DNA of 64,000 nt from Sphingomonas sp. 8AM (GTDB lineage Bacteria; Pseudomonadota; Alphaproteobacteria; Sphingomonadales; Sphingomonadaceae), in contig NZ_LR733844.1 in NCBI RefSeq assembly GCF_902506455.1, positions 1,560,224 through 1,624,223 of the forward strand, written 5' to 3'. Under the pieces are notes generated by a model. It worked only from the letters and a program-made list of their open reading frames with translations, ran no database searches and had not been told where the DNA came from. Positions within the stretch are counted from its first letter, which is position 1. Every line of letters begins with the position of its first letter. Positions 57,744-64,000 of the stretch are shown in pieces. The position numbers were made by a program, and so were the translations under genes.

Positions 57744-59735
57744 ATGACCGTTCGCGCCAAATTGTTCGCTGCCCTGTGGGGCCTGGGGGTGTCGATCGCG
57801 CTCCTCGCCGGTTTTGCGTTCTGGAGCATGAGCACGAGCGAGGCGGCGATTGACACGATCGTTCAGGACCGCGTTGCGCCGATGCGCGACCTGAAGATCG
57901 TCGCGGACAGATATGCGGTCGACATCGTCAATGCGTCGCACAAGGCACGCAACGGGAATATGTCGTTCGAGGAAGCGGCCGAGAAGGTGCGGAAGGGGAG
58001 CGAGGCGCTGCATGAAAGCTGGCGGGCCTACACGCTGACCAAGGTCGTTCCGGAGGAGGAAGTGCTGGCGCGCGTCGCCGAGGCCCGGATGCGCGCAGCG
58101 GACGATCGTGTCGACGAGTTGCAGTCGATCCTCGATCATGGCGACCGCCCGGCGCTGGATCGCTTCGTACGGACGCGGCTTTACCAGACCATCGATCCGG
58201 TTTCGGCCGCCATCGCCAAGCTGGTGGACGTTCAGCTGAAGGTCGCTACCCAGGCCGGGAATGACGCCAGCGCGACGGCGCATCTTAGCGGATTATTGAT
58301 GACGGCGCTGATCGTGGCGGCGGTTGGCGTGCTGGCGGCGTCGCTCTACATCATTTCCGGCCAAGTGGTCGCACCGATCCGGCGGCTGGCGAACACGCTG
58401 CCCTCGCTTGCGACGCAGCAGGGCGCGGTGACGATGCCGCATCTCGATCAACAGGATGAAATCGGCGAGATCGCGCGCGCCGTCGACGAGTTCCGCTGCG
58501 CGGTGATCGAAACCGAGCAGCAGAAGACGCTCGTGGTGGCGCGCGTTACCGAGGTTTTGGCCAGCGGGCTCGCCGCGCTGGCGCACGGCGACCTCACGTC
58601 ACAGATCGTCGACGACTTCCCCGATGCTTACGCGAAGGTGCGCGCCGACTTCAACAAGGCCGCGGCAGCCCTGCATGACACTCTTGCGCAAGTCGCTGCG
58701 GCAGCTGCAGGCATCGACAGCGGCACCGGCGATATCTGGCAAGCGTCGGACGACCTGTCCCGGCGCACCGAGCAACAGGCCGCTTCGCTCGAACAAACCG
58801 CTGCGGCGATGGACGAGATCACCGCGACGGTACGGAGCACGGCCGGACACGCCTTCAGTGCGAATGCCGCCGTGCGCGACGCCGCCGTGGAGGCCGAGCG
58901 ATCCGGCGCGATCGTGCGCCGAGCCATGGAGGCGATGGGCGGCATCGAACGTAGCTCGAGTGAAATCAGCGAGATCATCAGCGTCATCGATGGGATCGCC
59001 TTTCAGACCAACCTGCTCGCGCTAAACGCCGGGGTCGAGGCTGCGCGCGCCGGGGATGCCGGTCGGGGCTTTGCCGTCGTCGCCTCCGAGGTTCGCGCGC
59101 TCGCGCAGCGGTCGGCGGATGCGGCCAAGGATGTGAAAACACGGATCACGGCGTCGTCGGCGCAGGTCTCCGCGGGGGTCGAGTTGGTCGACGAGGCGGG
59201 GAGAGCGCTGGATCGTATCATCCGCAAGATCACTGAGGTCAACGAACTGATCGCGACCATCGCCAGCTCCGCCGAACAACAGTCCACGGGTCTGCAACAG
59301 ATCAATGTGGCCGTGGCCGAGATGGACGGCGTGACACAGCAGAATGCCGCGATGGTTGAGCAGGCGACCGCCGCCGCGCGCAGTCTGGCCGGCGAAGTCG
59401 ACGAAATGATGCAGCAGATCGCCCGCTTCCGGCTGCATGTCGCGCCATCGGTGCATCGCGCGCCGCCTCACAACCGGCAGCAACGCGTGGTCACCGCGCC
59501 AGTGCAAGCGGGTAGGGGTGCTGCGTCTTCGACCAGCCTTTCGCTTCGCCTTCGATCAAGGGTTACCGATGGCGTCCGCCTCGCGCAGCCGCCACTCTCC
59601 CCCGCCACCGACGTCGAGTCCGATGTCAACCCGCGTTGGCGAACCATCCCCGAACCTCCTGCACTCCCGCGGCCATCCGGCGCTCGAACGGGCCGTCGCA
59701 ACCGCCTGACGGCGCCAAGATCGCGGGGAGCGTGA
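57744..59735 (+). CDS. Methyl-accepting chemotaxis protein with long divergent tail, 663 aa
   Basis: Chemoreceptor. TM1 is at about 9-28, a four-helix-bundle periplasmic sensor at about 29-180, and TM2 at about 185-207. HAMP follows, then the cytoplasmic coiled coil with the tip [21 protein letters not shown] 54-residue stretch around the tip is identical to that of the chemoreceptor at 31432. After about residue 565 the protein continues for nearly 100 residues rich in Arg, Pro and Ser with no coiled-coil character and no CheR-binding pentapeptide. This tail runs toward degraded DNA and may be an acquired read-through. Confidence 0.88.
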   Translation: MTVRAKLFAALWGLGVSIALLAGFAFWSMSTSEAAIDTIVQDRVAPMRDLKIVADRYAVDIVNASHKARNGNMSFEEAAEKVRKGSEALHESWRAYTLTKVVPEEEVLARVAEARMRAADDRVDELQSILDHGDRPALDRFVRTRLYQTIDPVSAAIAKLVDVQLKVATQAGNDASATAHLSGLLMTALIVAAVGVLAASLYIISGQVVAPIRRLANTLPSLATQQGAVTMPHLDQQDEIGEIARAVDEFRCAVIETEQQKTLVVARVTEVLASGLAALAHGDLTSQIVDDFPDAYAKVRADFNKAAAALHDTLAQVAAAAAGIDSGTGDIWQASDDLSRRTEQQAASLEQTAAAMDEITATVRSTAGHAFSANAAVRDAAVEAERSGAIVRRAMEAMGGIERSSSEISEIISVIDGIAFQTNLLALNAGVEAARAGDAGRGFAVVASEVRALAQRSADAAKDVKTRITASSAQVSAGVELVDEAGRALDRIIRKITEVNELIATIASSAEQQSTGLQQINVAVAEMDGVTQQNAAMVEQATAAARSLAGEVDEMMQQIARFRLHVAPSVHRAPPHNRQQRVVTAPVQAGRGAASSTSLSLRLRSRVTDGVRLAQPPLSPATDVESDVNPRWRTIPEPPALPRPSGARTGRRNRLTAPRSRGA

Positions 59736-59819
59736 GGAGCGGGACTACGGTGACGAAGCGCGGCCTCGATGGCAATTGCGACGGGTCGGCGACGCGCAAC
59801 GGCATGCTGCTGGTGCAAG

Positions 59820-60238
59820 CCGGGGGTTCAAAGCCGCGTCGCAGAGTGTCCAAGTGATCGCGCGGCGGGTCTAATTGCTTTGGAGCAGCATAAATCCCGG
59901 CGGCGTCATCAACATCGTCGCAAAGAAAACTGCTGCTCAATCCACAGCTCGCGATCGCGCTGATCGGGTCGAGTTAGCGGGCGCCACGTTGAATATCGGC
60001 CAGGCAACGGCGCAAGAGCTTCCGACTCCCGGCCTGTGTCGCAACCAGGGCGTTCCTCACCTGCAGTGCGCAACCGGCAGCACGGCGGATAACGCTTCCG
60101 TTCAACCTCAAGAACATTCTGGACGCGAGCTGTTACACGTCAGCGGCCGGTCGATGTGGCGTGGCAGTCAGCAATCCGCGTCGAGCGATCGAAACAATCC
60201 ACTTAGCCGTGCAACGTCATATGCCGTACGATTTGTGA
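59820..60238 (+). pseudogene. Remnant of a siderophore-type TonB-dependent receptor
   Basis: Pieces of a receptor survive in different frames of this otherwise gene-free 553-bp stretch (59736-60288). At about 59826-59870 a frame gives SRVAECPSDRAAGLIAL, like the plug segment DRVEVLRGAAGLL. At 59875-59931 another frame gives LLWSSINPGGVINIVAKKT, the plug core NPGGVINxVxKRPT. From about 60092 to the stop at 60236-60238 a third frame gives ITLPFNLKNILDASCYTSAA followed by GRCGVAVSNPRRAIETIHL, the classical receptor C-terminus LNVKNLxDxxYYTS...G..G.PR. Most of the barrel is deleted and frames are broken. 59736-59819 shows nothing recognisable. Confidence 0.75.
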
Positions 60239-60288
60239 ATGTTGACAGGCGGCCGCCTCGGCAACTCCGCCTACACTCCGCGCGCCGC

Positions 60289-60363
60289 TGGTGACCCCTA
60301 CGAGAATCGAACTCGTGTTTTCGCCGTGAGAGGGCGACGTCCTAACCGCTAGACGAAGGGGCC
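60289..60363 (-). tRNA. tRNA-Glu (anticodon CUC), CCA encoded
   Basis: Reading on -, the 5' acceptor GGCCCCT (from 60363) pairs with AGGGGTC (one G-U). Then come the D-arm GTCT...GGAC, anticodon stem-loop CGCC-CTCTCAC-GGCG with CTC at positions 34-36, T-arm ACGAG-TTCGATT-CTCGT, discriminator A (60292) and genomic CCA (60291-60289). It decodes GAG. Confidence 0.95.
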
Positions 60364-60383
60364 GAGCGCGGTGTTGAGGCGCG

Positions 60384-60412
60384 CTGTTAGGAGGCGGGGG
60401 CAGGCGCGTCAA
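60384..60412 (-). promoter_or_regulatory. Candidate promoter of tRNA-Glu
   Basis: On the minus strand TTGACG (60412-60407), a 17-bp spacer and TAACAG (60389-60384) form a sigma-70-like promoter. The -10 box ends about 20 bp before the mature tRNA 5' end, as expected. The rest of 60364-60477, between DAHP synthase and the tRNA, shows no gene. Confidence 0.5.
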
Positions 60413-60477
60413 GCGACTTTAGCGACTGCCCGCGCTTTTGCAGCCTACCGGCGTGCACGTTGTGGCGCCGCCACCGT

Positions 60478-61848
60478 TCAGGCCGCCGCCTTGCGCCGCT
60501 CCGCCATCTCGGTGTTCAGCATCTCTGCCAGCAGGAACGCGAGCTCCAGGCTTTGCCCGGCGTTGAGGCGCGGATCACAATGCGTGTGGTAGCGATCAGC
60601 GAGGCTCTGCTCGGTGACGTCGATCGCGCCGCCGGTGCATTCGGTAACGTTCTGCCCCGTCATCTCGGCATGGATACCGCCGGCATGCGTGCCCTCGGCG
60701 CGGTGAACCGCGAAAAATCCACGCACCTCGGACAGGATGCGCTCGAACGGTCGCGTCTTGTAGCCGCTGGTCGCCTTGACCGTGTTGCCGTGCATAGGAT
60801 CGCAGCTCCAAACAACCGAATGCCCTTCGCGCTTCACTGCGCGCACCAGCCTCGGCAGATGAGCCTCGATCTGGTCGTAGCCGTAGCGCGTGATGAGCGT
60901 CATCCGCCCCGGCACGCGTTGCGGATTGAGCGTGTCGAGCATCCGCAGCAGCGCATCCGGATCGAGTGATGGCCCGCACTTCACGCCGATCGGGTTGCCG
61001 ATCCCACGCAGGAACTCGACGTGCGATGAGCCCTCGAACCGGGTGCGGTCCCCGATCCACAGGAAATGCGCCGACGTGTCGTACCAGTCGCCGGTCAACG
61101 AATCCTGCCGGGTCAGCGCTTCCTCGAACGGCAGCAGCAGCGCCTCGTGGCTGGTGTAGAAGGTGGTTTGCGAGAGCTGCGGCACCGTGTCCGGGCTGAT
61201 CCCGCACGCTTCCATGAAGTCGAGCGCCTCGCCGATCCGGTCCGCGGTCTCGGCGTACTTTTTCGCCCACGGGCTGCGGCCCATGAAGTCGTGCGTCCAG
61301 CGGTGAACCTGGTGAAGGTTCGCATAGCCACCCTGCGCGAACGCGCGCAGCAGGTTCAGCGTCGCCGCCGATTGCGCGTAGGAACGGATCATTCGCTCCG
61401 GATCGGGGACGCGCGACTCCGCGGTGAAGGCGATGTCGTTAACGTTGTCACCGCGATAGCTGGGCAGCTCGACGCCATCGATCGTCTCGGTATTGGCCGA
61501 GCGCGGCTTGGCGAATTGTCCGGCCATGCGCCCGACCTTCACCACCGGCAATTTCGAGGCGAAGGTCAGCACCACCGCCATCTGCAGGATTACCCGGAAA
61601 GTGTCGCGGATGTTGTTGGGATGGAATTCCGCGAAGCTTTCCGCGCAATCGCCGCCTTGCAGAAGGAACGCCTTTCCGTCCGCCACCTTGGCGAGGTCAG
61701 CGGTCAGATTGCGGGCCTCACCGGCAAAGACCAATGGTGGGAAGGAGGCCAGCCGCCGGGTCGCATCATCCAGCGCGGCCGCGTCAGGATAGATGGGGAG
61801 CTGGCGCGCTTCGGCATTTGTCCAGCTGTGCGGGGCCCAGGTGGCCAT
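60478..61848 (-). CDS. Class II 3-deoxy-7-phosphoheptulonate (DAHP) synthase, 456 aa
   Basis: First enzyme of the shikimate pathway: phosphoenolpyruvate plus erythrose 4-phosphate to DAHP. Class II (plant/mycobacterial AroG-like) features are clear: WxPxSW start, [12 protein letters not shown] (metal-ligand Cys), [24 protein letters not shown] segment, CDPMHGNT, and [13 protein letters not shown] near the end. ATG 61848 lies 9 nt after GGAAGG; ATG 61857 directly abuts it and is less likely. Length is normal. It is cytoplasmic housekeeping and is followed on the same strand by tRNA-Glu. Confidence 0.95.
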   Translation of the reverse strand: MATWAPHSWTNAEARQLPIYPDAAALDDATRRLASFPPLVFAGEARNLTADLAKVADGKAFLLQGGDCAESFAEFHPNNIRDTFRVILQMAVVLTFASKLPVVKVGRMAGQFAKPRSANTETIDGVELPSYRGDNVNDIAFTAESRVPDPERMIRSYAQSAATLNLLRAFAQGGYANLHQVHRWTHDFMGRSPWAKKYAETADRIGEALDFMEACGISPDTVPQLSQTTFYTSHEALLLPFEEALTRQDSLTGDWYDTSAHFLWIGDRTRFEGSSHVEFLRGIGNPIGVKCGPSLDPDALLRMLDTLNPQRVPGRMTLITRYGYDQIEAHLPRLVRAVKREGHSVVWSCDPMHGNTVKATSGYKTRPFERILSEVRGFFAVHRAEGTHAGGIHAEMTGQNVTECTGGAIDVTEQSLADRYHTHCDPRLNAGQSLELAFLLAEMLNTEMAERRKAAA

Positions 61849-61917
61849 GGTATTCATCCTTCCAAATAAGACCTGCGCCTTGGACCAACCATAGGCGGGT
61901 CGCAATCAACTTCCTCT

Positions 61918-62697
61918 TTACAACACGCCCGGATAGGCGCCGCCGTCGATCAGCAGACTTTGCCCCGTGATGAAACCGGACGAGGCCGCGCAGAGAAAGG
62001 CGCAGGCATCGCCGAACTCCTGCGGGTCGCCGAAGCGTTTCGCCGGAATGCGCGCGCGCGCGCTCGCCGCGGCTTCCTCGACCGACACGCCGTTCGTTTG
62101 CGCGTTGAAGGCATGAACGCCCGCCAGCCGCCGGGTCTCGAACAGACCGGGCAACAGGAAGTTGATCGTAACATTGGCGTGCGCGACCTGTCTTGCGACG
62201 CCGGCGAGAAATCCCGTTAGCCCGACTCGCGCGCCGCTCGAAAGGTCGAGGCCGGGGACGGGGGCCTTCACCGAACCGGAGGTGATACACACGACCCGCC
62301 CAAAGCGGCGCTCGATCATGCCGTCGATCACCTTCTGCACCAGCCGGATCGGAGTCACCATATTGGCGTCAACTCCGGCATGGATCGCAGCGCCGTCCAG
62401 CGCGCGAAAGTCGCGGAGCGGCGGACCGCCATTGTTGTTGACGAGAATGTCGACCCGACCATCCGCCGCGTCGATCAACGCCTGCTGCACGCATTCCTCG
62501 CCGACATCGCCCACGACCGTCAGAACATTGGCGCCAGCGTCGCGCAATTCACTGGCCGTCGCCCCGAGCGCGGCCGCGTCCCGACCGTTGAGCACCACCC
62601 TGCTGCCAGCCTGCGCCAGCGCAGCCGCGCAGGCGCGCCCCAGCCCGTGGCTAGATGCGCAAACGATCGCCGTTCGCCCGGTCAGTCCAAGATCCAT
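61918..62697 (-). CDS. Short-chain dehydrogenase/reductase lacking YxxxK, 259 aa
   Basis: SDR fold of FabG-like length. The cofactor loop CASSHGLG (13-20), the NNNGG motif (87-91) and the catalytic-type Ser140 (ITSGSVK) are present. At the expected Tyr and Lys positions, however, the sequence has Ser153 and Arg157 (LDLSSGARVGLTG). A recognised branch of SDRs has this LSxxxR-type change and its members are usually annotated as 3-oxoacyl-ACP reductase-like without proven activity. It lies 69 bp before DAHP synthase and 22 bp after cysteinyl-tRNA synthetase on the same strand. Confidence 0.88.
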   Translation of the reverse strand: MDLGLTGRTAIVCASSHGLGRACAAALAQAGSRVVLNGRDAAALGATASELRDAGANVLTVVGDVGEECVQQALIDAADGRVDILVNNNGGPPLRDFRALDGAAIHAGVDANMVTPIRLVQKVIDGMIERRFGRVVCITSGSVKAPVPGLDLSSGARVGLTGFLAGVARQVAHANVTINFLLPGLFETRRLAGVHAFNAQTNGVSVEEAAASARARIPAKRFGDPQEFGDACAFLCAASSGFITGQSLLIDGGAYPGVL

Positions 62698-62719
62698 TTC
62701 GATCCTCCTTCTCGCTCGC

Positions 62720-64000
62720 TCAGCCCGGCAGCTTCCAGTCCCAGCCGAGCGGATCGCCGTCCATTACCTCGACGCCGGCAGCGGCGAGTTCGTCGCGTAT
62801 CGCATCGGAGCGTCCGAAGTCCTTGGCCGCGCGTGCCTCCTTCCGCTCGAGCAATCGCGCTGCGATTGCCGGTTCGTCAATCCGCGCGTCGGCCGGACGT
62901 ACGCGCAGCGTCGCGCGGTCGAGGCGGGCGAGGTCGAGCCCCAGCACCTCGTCGAACGCGCGCAGCGTCGCCATCCGATCCGCGGCGGCGACCTTCTTGT
63001 CGCCCAGCAGTGCGTCGAGCACCGGCAAGGCACGCGGGGTCGCGAGATCGTCGCTGAGCGCAGTGTCGAGCTGGTCGAGATAGGACGCGGCCGGTTTGCC
63101 GGCGTCGCCGGCGCGCGGGCGCAATGTTTCGACCGCATGCACCCAGCGCTTGAGACGCACCTGCGCCGCCGCCAGATTTTCCCACGAGAATTCAAGCTCG
63201 CTGCGATAATGCGCCTGCAGGCACATCAACCGGTAGGAAAGCGGGTGGAAGCCGCGCGCCACCACGCGCGACAAGGTCAGGAAGTCGCCAGACGATTTGC
63301 TCATCTTTCCCGTGCGATCGACGAGGAAGTTGTTGTGCATCCAGAAGGTCGCGCCGGTGTCCGCGCACGCGCAATGCGCCTGGTTCTGAGCGATCTCGTT
63401 GGGATGGTGGATCTCCCGATGGTCGATCCCGCCAGTGTGGATATCGAACGACGGGCCGAGATATTTCGCCGCCATCACCGAACATTCGAGATGCCACCCC
63501 GGCGCCCCGCGCCCCCATGGCGAGTCCCACTCCATCTGCCGCGGTTCGCCCGGCGGGGTGGTGCGCCAGATCGCGAAATCCTGCGGGTGGCGCTTGCCGG
63601 CGACCGTTTCGATCCGCCCATGCGCAGCATCGTCAGCCGTTCCCGCGAGTCGGCCGTAATCGGGAACGCTGGTCGTGTCGAAATACAGCCCGTCGGCCAG
63701 TTGGTAGCAATGGCGGTCCGCGATCTTCTCGCCCCACGCGATCATCTCGCCGACGTGATCGGTGGCGAGCGGCATGTGCGTCGGCGTGCGGACGTTCAGG
63801 TCGGCGAGGTTCTGCCGGAAGGCGTCCGTGTAATGCCGCGCGATCGCCCAGATGTCCCGACCGCTTGCCCGGGCCGCGGCTTCCATCTTGTCGTCGCCCG
63901 CGTCGGCGTCGGAAGTCAGGTGGCCGACGTCGGTGATGTTGATGACATGCGTCAGCCGCCAGCCCTTCCACGCGATCGTCCGGCTGAGCGTGTCGGTGAA
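62720..64000 (-). CDS. cysS: Cysteine--tRNA ligase (5' end beyond right edge)
   Basis: Class I aminoacyl-tRNA synthetase charging tRNA-Cys. The frame is open to the right edge; residues read upstream of Met at 63886 (FTDTLSRTIAWKGWRL, then THVINITDVGHLTSDAD) belong to the Rossmann part. Downstream are WHLECSVMAAKYLG (zinc Cys), DIHTGGIDHREIHHPNEIAQ (zinc His and substrate site) and the KMSKS loop in GKMSKSSGDFL. A C-terminal DALR-like helical domain ends the protein. The HIGH motif and about the first 40-50 residues lie outside the window. Confidence 0.96.
   Translation of the reverse strand, partial: FTDTLSRTIAWKGWRLTHVINITDVGHLTSDADAGDDKMEAAARASGRDIWAIARHYTDAFRQNLADLNVRTPTHMPLATDHVGEMIAWGEKIADRHCYQLADGLYFDTTSVPDYGRLAGTADDAAHGRIETVAGKRHPQDFAIWRTTPPGEPRQMEWDSPWGRGAPGWHLECSVMAAKYLGPSFDIHTGGIDHREIHHPNEIAQNQAHCACADTGATFWMHNNFLVDRTGKMSKSSGDFLTLSRVVARGFHPLSYRLMCLQAHYRSELEFSWENLAAAQVRLKRWVHAVETLRPRAGDAGKPAASYLDQLDTALSDDLATPRALPVLDALLGDKKVAAADRMATLRAFDEVLGLDLARLDRATLRVRPADARIDEPAIAARLLERKEARAAKDFGRSDAIRDELAAAGVEVMDGDPLGWDWKLPG

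Noticed and set aside
1..64000. CRISPR arrays, insertion sequences, integrases, phage genes, rRNA genes
   Set aside because: No regularly spaced repeats, transposase- or integrase-like proteins or rRNA sequence were noticed. Only one tRNA was found; its flank is a decayed receptor, not a recognisable integrated element.

Overview
The window looks like chromosome of a free-living, polysaccharide-using alphaproteobacterium of the order Sphingomonadales, probably Sphingomonas or a close relative. The grounds are high G+C coding sequence, five intact TonB-dependent receptors plus one decayed one, Tat-exported and periplasmic hydrolases, and the recurring sphingomonad gene families S9 peptidase, DUF885 and imidazolonepropionase-like amidohydrolase. 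The species cannot be fixed from sequence reading alone. No insertion sequence, phage, plasmid or CRISPR feature was seen.

Region 1 (1-12.5 kb) is carbohydrate uptake. It holds the tail of a probable GH115 alpha-glucuronidase, two large TonB receptors, and a complete ABC sugar importer whose binding protein and permeases run on + while its ATPase runs on - and overlaps the last permease tail to tail. A Tat-exported hydroxypyruvate-isomerase-like protein and a WYL regulator divergent from a glutathione transferase follow.

Region 2 (13-25 kb) begins with a sugar-oxidation cluster: Gfo/Idh/MocA dehydrogenase, glucose-dehydrogenase-like SDR, GH15 glucoamylase/trehalase and a GntP gluconate permease. 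It continues with a drug-efflux-type MFS, a spore-photoproduct-lyase-like radical SAM protein coupled to a phosphoesterase, another MFS transporter and a NagX-like membrane acyltransferase.

Region 3 (24.6-33.2 kb) is a candidate citrate or tricarboxylate system. A periplasmic binding protein without an ABC transporter, an OprP-type porin carrying a one-base frameshift, a CitMHS symporter and an alpha/beta hydrolase form one operon, divergent from a TctD/TctE-like two-component pair. A chemoreceptor follows.

Region 4 (33.2-44 kb) has a third large TonB receptor, a PRISE-type enone reductase divergent from an HxlR regulator, and an iron or copper block: DUF2946 protein, siderophore-type receptor, isochorismatase-like hydrolase and a PepSY/flavodoxin/ferredoxin-reductase fusion.

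Region 5 (44-57 kb, all -) is a beta-glucoside operon (TonB receptor, Na+/sugar symporter, GH3 beta-glucosidase with a LacI-type operator palindrome) followed by DUF885, amidohydrolase and S9 peptidase genes.

Region 6 (57-64 kb) carries a DUF2490 protein, a second chemoreceptor with an odd tail, the eroded remains of a siderophore-type TonB receptor, tRNA-Glu(CUC), class II DAHP synthase, an SDR that lacks the YxxxK motif, and most of cysteinyl-tRNA synthetase, which runs off the right edge.
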